This document shows positions 1 through 6,546 of a stretch of 9,112 nt of DNA, piece by piece. The notes beneath the pieces were generated by a model, which was not told the origin of the DNA, searched no databases, and worked only from the letters and a program-made list of their open reading frames with translations. Origin of the DNA: JAAZFF01 sp964405775 (GTDB taxonomy: Bacteria > Verrucomicrobiota > Kiritimatiellia > RFP12 > UBA3636); assembly GCA_964405775.1 (NCBI GenBank), contig CAYOPG010000085.1:1-9112 (forward strand). The letters run 5' to 3'. Position numbers and translations under genes: made by a program. Numbering within the stretch: position 1 is the first letter of the stretch; every line of letters starts with the position of its first letter.

Positions 1-50
1 GCGGTCATTAAGTCTCGGACACTAAGCCCGGACAGTGTGGCTTCTGACAT
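1..50 (-). CDS. Possible 5' end of a leftward gene, cut by the window edge
   Basis: On the minus strand an ATG at 50-48 is preceded by AAGGTG (57-62) with a 6-nt spacer, a plausible ribosome binding site. The visible N-terminus reads MSEATLSGLSVRDLMT before the window ends. The VRDLMT string resembles the start of CBS-domain repeats, but 16 residues are far too few to assign a family. The same frame stays open upstream to about position 302 without another ATG, so an upstream GTG or TTG start is possible. A complementary plus-strand open frame (1-201) lies in the phase usually occupied by antisense shadows of a real minus-strand gene, which mildly supports coding on this strand. Confidence 0.3.
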   Translation of the reverse strand, partial: MSEATLSGLSVRDLMT

Positions 51-227
51 GTTTTGCACCTTTTGGTTGTTTAGAACGGCACCGTTTCTGGTAACCGTTG
101 CGGTGAATCCGCTTTCCCGGATATCTCCGGCATTCGCTTCCGCGCAGGACGACCAACCATCCTTCCGGTGGCGGTTTGCGCTGTTGAGTCGGCTAATGTA
201 ACATACCACCTCTATGAAAAGCAAATG

Positions 228-254
228 TTTTTTCCGCCCATCAGGCTGAAAAAG
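228..254. repeat. Interrupted inverted repeat upstream of argJ promoter
   Basis: A T-rich arm ending in C (228-234) pairs with a matching G plus A-rich arm (248-254). After one C/T mismatch, GCC (236-238) pairs with GGC (244-246) around a 5-nt loop. In all about ten pairs, one of them G-T, surround a centre near 241. It lies just upstream of the candidate -35 at 263, where an operator or activator site could sit. It could also be a hairpin left by an older transcription unit. It does not match the ArgR box consensus. Confidence 0.4.
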
Positions 255-262
255 AAATCTGA

Positions 263-291
263 TAGACTTACTTGCGACGATGTGCAATAAT
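263..291 (+). promoter_or_regulatory. Candidate sigma70-type promoter for the arg operon
   Basis: TAGACT (263-268, 4 of 6 consensus bases) and AATAAT (286-291, 5 of 6) are 17 nt apart. TGC directly before the -10 gives an extended -10 element. Transcription would start near 298, leaving a leader of about 48 nt before the argJ ATG at 346. The -10 lies downstream of the alternative ATG at 280, which argues against that longer start. This is assigned by eye from motif and spacing only. Confidence 0.45.
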
Positions 292-345
292 ACGCAACTC
301 GTTTACACGGCGCATTTGTTGTGCGTTGTGTTGGGTCTTTTTACT

Positions 346-1563
346 ATGAATTCTAACTTTAAATGGATAGACAATGGCGGGGTCACGTCCGCCAAAGGCT
401 ATAAGGCATGCGGTGTCGCCGCCGGCATAAAGGCAAATCGGACAGACATGGCGATGCTGCTTTCAGACCGAGCTTCAACCTGCGCCGGACTTTTCACGTC
501 CAATCTGGTAGCGGCCGCCCCTGTTGTGCTAGACAGGGAACGCGCGGCAACAGGCAAATGCCGCGGCGTTGTGGTAAATGCGGGTTGTGCGAACGCCTGC
601 ACGGGGTCGAAGGGTTTTACTGATGCGGTGGAAATGGCTCGCATGGCTGCCGAGGCTGTGGGAATTGCGGAAAACGAGATGCTCGTCAGCTCAACCGGCA
701 CCATAGGGCGCAGGCTGCCAATGCAGCGCGTGGCGGAAGGCATTAAACTCGCCAAGGATGCTCTTTCGTATGATGGCGGTGCCGCGGCAGCACGCGCTAT
801 TATGACGACTGACACTGTGCCTAAAGAGGTCGCGCTGAAGGTCAATATCGGCGGAGTGGACGTCACTATCGGCGGCATGTGCAAGGGCGCGGGAATGATC
901 TGCCCGAACTTGGCCACGATGCTCTGCTACATAACGACAGACGCGGCGATCAGTGCCGAAGATCTGCGCGCCGCCCTTAAGGTGGCCGTTGAAAAGTCCT
1001 TCAACAGGATAACCATTGATGGAGACCAGAGCACTAACGACACTCTCATTGTTTTCGCTAACGGAGCCGCCGGTGGCGCGGTTCTGACTCCGCCACATGA
1101 GGATTTTACACTGTTCACAGAGGCTCTTTCCGAAGTCGCCAAGACTCTGGCTATGAAGATTGTCGAAGATGGCGAAGGCGCGACAAAGTTCGTCACTGTG
1201 GCTGTGGAGAAGGCGGCGAACGACGCCGATGCGCTCCGCGCCGCTCGCGCGGTGGCAAATTCCCCGCTTTTCAAGACAGCGTGCTTCGGGGCGGATCCGA
1301 ACTGGGGCAGAGTAATCTGCGCCGCCGGCTATTCGGGCGCGCAAGTCGATGATATGAAGACGGAGATATACTTCGACGACGTATGTGTTTATGACAAAGG
1401 AGAAGTGGCTGACGCTACGGCGCAGGCGAAGCTCGCTGAAGTCATGGGGCAAAGGGCGTTCACCGTCACCGTGAGGCTTAACCTCGGCAATGGGGCGGAC
1501 GCCGTTTACACGAGCGACTTCTCATACGATTATGTGAAAATAAACAGCGATTACACGACTTGA
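346..1563 (+). CDS. argJ: ArgJ: glutamate N-acetyltransferase (ornithine acetyltransferase)
   Basis: ArgJ transfers the acetyl group from N2-acetylornithine to glutamate, releasing ornithine and regenerating N-acetylglutamate in the cytoplasm. Some family members also use acetyl-CoA. The 405-residue product has the oxyanion-hole motif STGTIG (116-121), the self-cleavage segment KGAGMI...NLATML, where Thr191 becomes the N-terminal nucleophile of the beta chain, a DGDQSTNDT segment (225-233), EDGEGATKF (274-282) and GADPNWGR (315-322). The C-terminal INSDYTT matches the family end. The frame is open back to an ATG at 280, adding 22 residues with a hydrophobic run, but the family domain begins at the GGVT segment just after Met346 and the candidate promoter overlaps the longer start. 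Neither start has a clear Shine-Dalgarno sequence. It is first in the operon and its stop abuts argB. Whether it also has acetylglutamate synthase activity cannot be read from sequence. Confidence 0.96.
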   Translation: MNSNFKWIDNGGVTSAKGYKACGVAAGIKANRTDMAMLLSDRASTCAGLFTSNLVAAAPVVLDRERAATGKCRGVVVNAGCANACTGSKGFTDAVEMARMAAEAVGIAENEMLVSSTGTIGRRLPMQRVAEGIKLAKDALSYDGGAAAARAIMTTDTVPKEVALKVNIGGVDVTIGGMCKGAGMICPNLATMLCYITTDAAISAEDLRAALKVAVEKSFNRITIDGDQSTNDTLIVFANGAAGGAVLTPPHEDFTLFTEALSEVAKTLAMKIVEDGEGATKFVTVAVEKAANDADALRAARAVANSPLFKTACFGADPNWGRVICAAGYSGAQVDDMKTEIYFDDVCVYDKGEVADATAQAKLAEVMGQRAFTVTVRLNLGNGADAVYTSDFSYDYVKINSDYTT

Positions 1564-1565
1564 GC

Positions 1566-2462
1566 ATGGAAACACCAACAATGGATCAAATGGATACAAT
1601 CATCGGAAAAGCAGATGCTTTGATCGAAGCGCTGCCGTACATCGCTCGTTTTAAGAACGAAATGATTGTGGTCAAGCTCGGCGGCAGCGTTATGGCAAGC
1701 GAGGCCAATCTTAGATCCACTTTGACCGACATCGCTTTCATGCGCACTGTGGGAATGTACCCCATTGTAGTGCATGGCGGAGGCAAAGCTATTTCGCGCG
1801 CACTCAAAGAGTCCGGCATCGAAACAACATTTGTGCAGGGGCTGCGAGTTACAGATGCGGAGTCGATGCATATCGTTGAGGACGTCATCAAAAACCAGGT
1901 CAACGCTCAGATCGTTAGCATTCTCAACGGAATCGGCGTGACAGCGAGCCCGCTTCACGGCGATCGCATATTCTTCGCACTCAAGAAGACTGGCAGAGAT
2001 CCTGCCACCGGCGATGATTTGGACTGGGGGTATGTCGGCGTGCCCATGGCCGTCGACACCGGGCCGGTACGCGAGCTGGTGCACGAAGACAAAATCCCGG
2101 TGGTCTGCCCGCTTGGACGCGGCGCCGACGGGCTGGTATACAACATAAACGCTGACACCGCCGCCGCCGCACTGGCGAAGGCGCTGAAGGCGCGGAAGCT
2201 TGCTTTCATCTCTGACGTGCCGGGGCTGCTGCGCGATCCGAACGACCCCACATCGCTCATCAACACACTGCATGCGGACGATGCGCCTCAGCTTATGAAA
2301 GAAGGAATCGTTGGTGGCGGGATGCTGCCGAAAATACATAGTTGCCTCGACGCGCTTGACGCCGGCGTGAAGAAGGTTCACTTGGTCGACGGGCGCATGT
2401 CGCATTCCCTGCTGCTCGAGATTTTCACAAACACCGGCGTTGGAACGGAGATAGTACAATAA
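1566..2462 (+). CDS. argB: ArgB: N-acetylglutamate kinase, arginine-sensitive type
   Basis: ArgB phosphorylates N-acetylglutamate with ATP, the second step of arginine synthesis. From the ATG at 1566 the protein is 298 residues of the amino-acid kinase fold: KLGGS with Lys37, the glycine-rich VVHGGG (68-73), GLRVTD for substrate binding (92-97), NINADT (193-198), ISDVPGLL (215-222) and GGGMLPK (250-256). About 35 residues precede the KLGG motif and include the ALPYI helix. In characterised enzymes this N-terminal helix goes with the hexameric, arginine-inhibited form, and the C-terminal VDGRMSHSLLLEI...GTEI stretch fits the same class. The start is uncertain: TTG at 1560 would overlap the argJ stop by four bases, and ATGs at 1581 and 1590 are in frame. 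No Shine-Dalgarno sequence is evident, so coupling to argJ translation is likely. The stop shares one base with the argD start. Confidence 0.96.
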   Translation: METPTMDQMDTIIGKADALIEALPYIARFKNEMIVVKLGGSVMASEANLRSTLTDIAFMRTVGMYPIVVHGGGKAISRALKESGIETTFVQGLRVTDAESMHIVEDVIKNQVNAQIVSILNGIGVTASPLHGDRIFFALKKTGRDPATGDDLDWGYVGVPMAVDTGPVRELVHEDKIPVVCPLGRGADGLVYNINADTAAAALAKALKARKLAFISDVPGLLRDPNDPTSLINTLHADDAPQLMKEGIVGGGMLPKIHSCLDALDAGVKKVHLVDGRMSHSLLLEIFTNTGVGTEIVQ

Positions 2463-3682
2463 TGAAGAAGAACGAAGATATAGCACAGCTTTGCAACGAT
2501 TACACGATGAACACATATGCGCGGACGGCAACGATAGTCCGCGCCAAAGGCTGCCGCGCATGGGATCAGAAGAAAAAGCAGTACCTTGATTTCACGTCGG
2601 GCATATCCGTCCACAACGCTGGACACTGCCACCCCAAAATCGTGGACGCTATCAAAACGCAGACGGAAACTCTTTCGCACTGCTCAAACCTGTTCTACAC
2701 GCCACAGAACGGTCTGCTCGCGCAAAAACTATCCCAGATGAGCTTGGGCGGCAAGGTGTTCTTCTGCAATTCGGGCGCTGAGGCAAACGAGGCCATGATA
2801 AAAATGGCGCGTCTTTATGGGCACGAAAGCGGACGTTATGAAATAATATGCATGAAGAACTCCTTCCATGGGCGGACAATGGGCACCATTTCGGCAACAG
2901 GCCAGAGCAAAGTGCAGAAAGGCTTCGATCCCCTGCTCGTCGGCTTCCGTTTTGCCGATTTCAACGACATTGAATCTGTCAAAGCCTGCGTAAACGACAA
3001 GACCATAGCAGTGATGCTGGAGGCTGTACAGGGCGAAGGAGGAATCACCCCGGCAACCCCGGAGTTCATGAAGGGCGTCCGCAGTTTGTGCGACGAGAAA
3101 GGGCTGCTGATGCTTTGCGACGAAATACAGTGCGGCCTCGGCCGTACAGGGAAGATGTTCGGTTACGAGCATTACGGCGTAAAGCCCGATGCCATCACGC
3201 TCGGCAAATCCCTCGGGGGCGGGATACCGATGGGTGCGCTTGTCGCATCGGCAAAATACTCGGACGTATTCACTCCCGGCAGCCACGGCACTACTTTCGG
3301 CGGCAATCCGCTTGCATGCGCCGCGTCACTCGCTTTCCTAGAGGTTCTGGAAGAGGAGAAGCTTGTGGAACATTCGGAGAAATTCGGAGAGCTGTTCAGG
3401 GTGGGGTTGCAGAAATTCGTTGAGGAATACGACGAGGTCCTGCAAGTCCGTGGACTCGGTCTGATGATCGGATTGGTAGTAGCCGGCAACGCCAAGGATG
3501 TCATTGACGAACTGCGCGCGGGAGGGTTGCTCGCCCTCACAGCTGGCGAGCACGTGGTGCGTCTGCTGCCACCGCTTAATATCGGGGACAACGACCTCGA
3601 AGAAGGTCTAGAAATGATCGGCGATACTTTAGATGTACTCTTCGGTGAAGAGGATGATGAGGAAGAGGCCGAAGACAAGTGA
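2462..3682 (+). CDS. argD: ArgD: acetylornithine aminotransferase
   Basis: This PLP-dependent class III aminotransferase converts N-acetylglutamate 5-semialdehyde and glutamate to N2-acetylornithine and 2-oxoglutarate. The 406-residue length is typical. Visible landmarks are SGAEANE (104-110, cofactor phosphate contact), SFHGRTMG (134-141), EAVQGEGG (187-194), CDEIQCGLGRTG (219-230, Asp220 against the pyridine nitrogen), LGKSLGGG with the PLP lysine Lys249, and TTFGGNPLA (277-285). The ATG at 2462 uses the last A of the argB TAA, and GGAG about ten bases upstream can act as its binding site. Some ArgD proteins also serve as succinyldiaminopimelate aminotransferase, which sequence alone does not exclude. 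The last 14 residues are almost all acidic, an addition beyond the catalytic fold. Confidence 0.95.
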   Translation: MKKNEDIAQLCNDYTMNTYARTATIVRAKGCRAWDQKKKQYLDFTSGISVHNAGHCHPKIVDAIKTQTETLSHCSNLFYTPQNGLLAQKLSQMSLGGKVFFCNSGAEANEAMIKMARLYGHESGRYEIICMKNSFHGRTMGTISATGQSKVQKGFDPLLVGFRFADFNDIESVKACVNDKTIAVMLEAVQGEGGITPATPEFMKGVRSLCDEKGLLMLCDEIQCGLGRTGKMFGYEHYGVKPDAITLGKSLGGGIPMGALVASAKYSDVFTPGSHGTTFGGNPLACAASLAFLEVLEEEKLVEHSEKFGELFRVGLQKFVEEYDEVLQVRGLGLMIGLVVAGNAKDVIDELRAGGLLALTAGEHVVRLLPPLNIGDNDLEEGLEMIGDTLDVLFGEEDDEEEAEDK

Positions 3683-3716
3683 TCCGGGCTGAGTTTTGGT
3701 TGTTTCGATTAACATC

Positions 3717-3722
3717 AAGGAG
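3717..3722 (+). promoter_or_regulatory. Ribosome binding site of argG
   Basis: AAGGAG lies seven bases before the argG ATG at 3730. It is the clearest Shine-Dalgarno sequence in the arg operon and fixes that start. The 47-bp gap from argD has no convincing promoter or terminator, so argG is probably co-transcribed but independently initiated. Confidence 0.75.
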
Positions 3723-3729
3723 TTGAAAA

Positions 3730-4968
3730 ATGGCATTGACAGTGAATGATATGAAGGGCCGCAAGATCGGAATCTGCGTCTCTGGCGGGCTTGACAGCAA
3801 GACTATCGCAAAGCGTTTGCTTGAGGCGGGGGCTGACGTTCTCTGCTTTACGGCGGATCTGGGACAGCCCGACGAGAAAGACATTTCCGACGTCGCAAAG
3901 AAAATGGCGCCAACCGGCGTCCAAACGGTAATTGTCGATGTTAAGGAGGAAATGGCCGAAGCTTGCTTCCGCACTATCATGGCGAAAGGCACTTATGACG
4001 GCGGCTATTGGAACTCAACAGGAATCGGACGCGCGGTTACGGTTAAAAAGCTTGTCGGCGAAATGAAAAAACGCGGCATTTCGACCCTCGTACATGGCGC
4101 GACTGGGCGCGGCAACGACCAGATGCGCTTCGAACGCTACACAAATCTTTTTGCTCCGGAAATGACGGTGTACGCCCCTTGGCGCGATGCGGAATTGCTC
4201 AAGGAATTCCCGGGACGCACACAGATGTGCGAATATCTGGCTAAATTCGGGATCGTCGCCTTCCCTGGCGGCAAGAAACGCTATTCGACCGACGGCAACG
4301 TCGCAGGACTTTCCCACGAGGCGGAAGACCTCGAGAGCATTAAGACTGCCATGACGATCGTAGAACCCACGATGGGAGTGTGGCCGATGCAGGCGCCTGA
4401 TTCCGAGGAAGAAGTAGAAATCGAATTTGTCAGGGGACGCGCCGTGGCGATAAATGGCAGGCAGATGAAACCTTTCGATATTATCGTCGAGGCAAACAAA
4501 ATCGGCGGCAGAAACGGTGTCGGACTCAGTCATGCGCTGGAAAACCGTATAATCGGCACGAAAAGCCGCGGCGTATACGAGGCTCCGGGCATGGAGCTGC
4601 TTGGCAAGGCGCTGCAGTACGTGTACCAGTCGGTACTTGACAAGCGCGCCACAGCGATGATGGTCGAGCTATCGCGCTTCATTGGCACGCAAATATACGA
4701 CGGACGTTACTACGATCTCTCCACTGAAGCGGCTTTCGCGGCTGTCCAGACATACGCCGCCCATGCAACGGGTAAAGTTAAGGTGGGGCTTTACAAGGGG
4801 AACATACTTTTCCATGCGATGACTGGCGTCAAGGCGTCGCTGTACTTCGAAGAAGACTCGTCTATGGAGGCCAGCGAGGGACTCAACCCCGTCAGCTCGC
4901 AAGGATATGCCGAGATACAGAGCGTCGAAGCTCGCTCTATGGCGAAAGCCGGACATATCTCGGTTTAG
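3730..4968 (+). CDS. argG: ArgG: argininosuccinate synthase
   Basis: ArgG condenses citrulline and aspartate with ATP to give argininosuccinate, the penultimate step of arginine synthesis. The 412-residue protein starts with an ATP pyrophosphatase domain: PP-loop SGGLDSK (18-24), TADLGQPDE (41-49), WNSTGIGRAV (94-103), HGATGRGNDQMRFE (122-135) and YSTDGN (185-190). The synthetase domain follows, with EANKIGGRNGVG (254-265) and KSRGVYEAPG (278-287). The start is fixed by AAGGAG seven bases upstream. Most argininosuccinate synthases have SGGLDTS in the PP-loop; here the last two residues are Ser and Lys. The GQPDE and GGRNGVG segments resemble the E. coli-type branch more than the short SGGLDTS-type enzymes, although the length is intermediate. 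All other signature segments are intact, so the enzyme assignment is firm. argH is not adjacent. Confidence 0.95.
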   Translation: MALTVNDMKGRKIGICVSGGLDSKTIAKRLLEAGADVLCFTADLGQPDEKDISDVAKKMAPTGVQTVIVDVKEEMAEACFRTIMAKGTYDGGYWNSTGIGRAVTVKKLVGEMKKRGISTLVHGATGRGNDQMRFERYTNLFAPEMTVYAPWRDAELLKEFPGRTQMCEYLAKFGIVAFPGGKKRYSTDGNVAGLSHEAEDLESIKTAMTIVEPTMGVWPMQAPDSEEEVEIEFVRGRAVAINGRQMKPFDIIVEANKIGGRNGVGLSHALENRIIGTKSRGVYEAPGMELLGKALQYVYQSVLDKRATAMMVELSRFIGTQIYDGRYYDLSTEAAFAAVQTYAAHATGKVKVGLYKGNILFHAMTGVKASLYFEEDSSMEASEGLNPVSSQGYAEIQSVEARSMAKAGHISV

Positions 4969-5042
4969 CCTACAGGCCTTAGGTTATAGGGCCTTGCCAG
5001 ATAAAACGCTCCGCGGAATCTTTTATAGCGGCACAACCCCCC

Positions 5043-5765
5043 ATGAATCCGGACGAACAGAGCAAAGGAACCGCGTGTTCCAATCAAGTTCGTGCGCGAT
5101 GGCGTGTTTTTTTGACTGTTCTCACAGGAATCGTCTTCGTTGTCGGCACGATTCTGGTGCTGTTAAATGCCGCGCAGATTAAGGATCTGCTGCGGCAAGT
5201 GGATCAGGCGAAGGCATGGGTTATAGACCAAGGGCTTCTAAAAGCGTCACTAATATTCTTCATCGCGAACACCGTTATATGCACATTCGGATTCCCGCGT
5301 TTCTGGACAGGTGTTTTCGCGGGCATCGTTTTCGGAGGCCCACTCGGGTTCTCTATTTCGCTGCCGTCATCCCTATTAGGCGCCTACTTCACGTTTCTGG
5401 CTTTCCGAATAATGGGCAGCCGCAAACTCTTTGAAAAACTGCGGGCGAAGGGACTGAGTCATTACAACATACTCGATAAAGAGCCCAAATTGATACATGT
5501 AATCCTTATACGCCAGATCCCCGTCCCCGGCTTCTTGTCAACCGCCATACTGGCAGCTTCCAAGCTTCGTGGCATGGTTTTTCTGGGAGGCACAGCAATC
5601 GGGTTCGTGCCAGCCGCTGCGATCGGCAGCTTTCTCGGAGGCTCGGTGACATCGGAACATTCCACCCTGTCGGTAACAATCACATCCGTAGTGGTGGTTG
5701 TTTGCGTATTGATGACAATCTGGATGCGCCGTCAGATTTCGCGACACTTCGTACAGAACAGGTGA
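5043..5765 (+). CDS. TVP38/TMEM64 family membrane protein (DedA-like, VTT domain)
   Basis: The protein has 240 residues and is a polytopic inner-membrane protein. Hydrophobic segments lie at about 23-42, 66-99, 103-121, 150-170, 178-199 and 210-227. The VTT domain is visible as a Gly-rich stretch (FPRFWTGVFAGIVFGG, 84-99), the LLGAYFTFLAFR helix (111-122), and a second half with IRQIPVPGF (156-164), then GFVPAAAIGSFLGG (187-200). The basic WMRRQISRH tail fits a cytoplasmic C-terminus. Related VTT and DedA proteins have been linked to lipid scrambling, undecaprenyl-phosphate recycling and membrane homeostasis, but no substrate can be named here. It starts 74 bp after argG with no Shine-Dalgarno sequence and no clear promoter or terminator between, so it may be read through from the arg operon. 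A link to arginine metabolism is not implied. Confidence 0.85.
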   Translation: MNPDEQSKGTACSNQVRARWRVFLTVLTGIVFVVGTILVLLNAAQIKDLLRQVDQAKAWVIDQGLLKASLIFFIANTVICTFGFPRFWTGVFAGIVFGGPLGFSISLPSSLLGAYFTFLAFRIMGSRKLFEKLRAKGLSHYNILDKEPKLIHVILIRQIPVPGFLSTAILAASKLRGMVFLGGTAIGFVPAAAIGSFLGGSVTSEHSTLSVTITSVVVVVCVLMTIWMRRQISRHFVQNR

Positions 5766-5771
5766 TTCACC
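5761..5771. repeat. Palindrome spanning two convergent stop codons
   Basis: The 11-base sequence GGTGATTCACC is a perfect palindrome around one central base. It contains the TGA of the VTT gene on the plus strand and the TGA of rsmE on the minus strand, separated by a single base. The spacer is too short to fold as a normal hairpin, and no T-tract follows on either side, so no terminator is claimed. Confidence 0.6.
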
Positions 5772-6507
5772 CCATGTAAGCGAGGGTCGCGGAGAGGGCG
5801 AAAACAGCCGCTGTCTCCACGCGCAGAACGTTGGCTCCAAGCGACACTGCAACCGTGTTCTGAAGCGCGAGAGCCATCTGCAATTCTTCAGGCGTGAAAT
5901 CACCTTCCGGCCCAATGAGCCAGCCAATTTTTTCTCCACGCCCTGATCCTCGAATACACTCCATCACCTCGCCGATCGGACGTGCCTCGTCAGACAACGC
6001 CCCAACTAGAACCGGACCTGGGAAACGGCGTATTTCTTCCATGGCACCCGCCCAATCCTCCACTGGAGCCACGCCCGTGAGCCAGGCACTCAAGCACTGC
6101 CGAAATGCGGAAGCGGCGATCCTCCCCCACCGATCTTGCTTTTCCCCGCGTTTCATCCGCACCACAACACGTTCTGAAATCACCGGAACTATACGTTCAA
6201 CCCCCAGTTCCTGCACCTTCTCGACAAGCCAGTCCATGCGGGCTGGTTTAGCGACACACTGGAAAAGCGTTATATGCGGACACCGCCGTGGCAGAGTATC
6301 CACTCCTCCACGTAATTTGCAGACGACGCCATTTTTCGAAACGGAGACAATCTCCGCCGCTCGCATGTTGCCTTGCCCATCGGCCAAACGCACAGGCTCG
6401 CCTTCTGAGACTCGCAACACCGAACGTAGATGATGCGAATCTTCGTCACCAAGCAATACTGGTCCGTCGCCCACCAACTCCTGCGTGCCTATTATCGCAG
6501 TGTGCAT
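5767..6507 (-). CDS. rsmE: RsmE: 16S rRNA (uracil1498-N3)-methyltransferase
   Basis: RsmE methylates N3 of U1498 in the decoding region of 16S rRNA with S-adenosylmethionine. It belongs to the SPOUT (trefoil-knot) class. The 246 residues are typical. The N-terminal PUA-like part has LGDEDSHHLRSVLRV (19-33). The methyltransferase part has LVEKVQELGVERIVPV (94-109), the knot motif IGPEGDF (198-204) and LGANVLRVETA (223-233), corresponding to the family's LGxxILRxETA. The start at 6507 has AGGAT (6517-6521) nine bases upstream. It is the last gene of the leftward chaperone operon, 39 bp after dnaJ. In several other bacteria rsmE also sits near dnaJ, often with prmA, which is absent here. Confidence 0.93.
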   Translation of the reverse strand: MHTAIIGTQELVGDGPVLLGDEDSHHLRSVLRVSEGEPVRLADGQGNMRAAEIVSVSKNGVVCKLRGGVDTLPRRCPHITLFQCVAKPARMDWLVEKVQELGVERIVPVISERVVVRMKRGEKQDRWGRIAASAFRQCLSAWLTGVAPVEDWAGAMEEIRRFPGPVLVGALSDEARPIGEVMECIRGSGRGEKIGWLIGPEGDFTPEELQMALALQNTVAVSLGANVLRVETAAVFALSATLAYMG

Positions 6508-6546
6508 TTGACGATAATCCTATGCCGCAAAGTTGAAACAGGCATG

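Noticed and set aside
280..345. Hydrophobic lead before ArgJ as a signal peptide
   Set aside because: ArgJ is a cytoplasmic enzyme whose conserved part begins after Met at 346. The lead has no Lys or Arg before its hydrophobic run, no binding site, and overlaps the likely promoter.
691..1452. A 253-codon minus-strand frame within argJ
   Set aside because: Antisense to conserved ArgJ motifs, with no coherent domain and atypical composition.
1551..2561. A 336-codon open frame on the minus strand across argB
   Set aside because: It is fully antisense to a conserved kinase gene, is rich in His, Cys and Arg with no recognisable motif, and is explained by the codon bias of argB.
3172..3678. Serine-rich minus-strand frame antisense to argD
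   Set aside because: The Ser and Pro runs are the complement of the GA-rich acidic tail of ArgD. It is not an independent gene.
4969..5042. AGGCC/GGCCT hairpin after argG as a terminator
   Set aside because: The stem is only about 5 bp with an 11-nt loop and no T-tract follows, so it does not support intrinsic termination.
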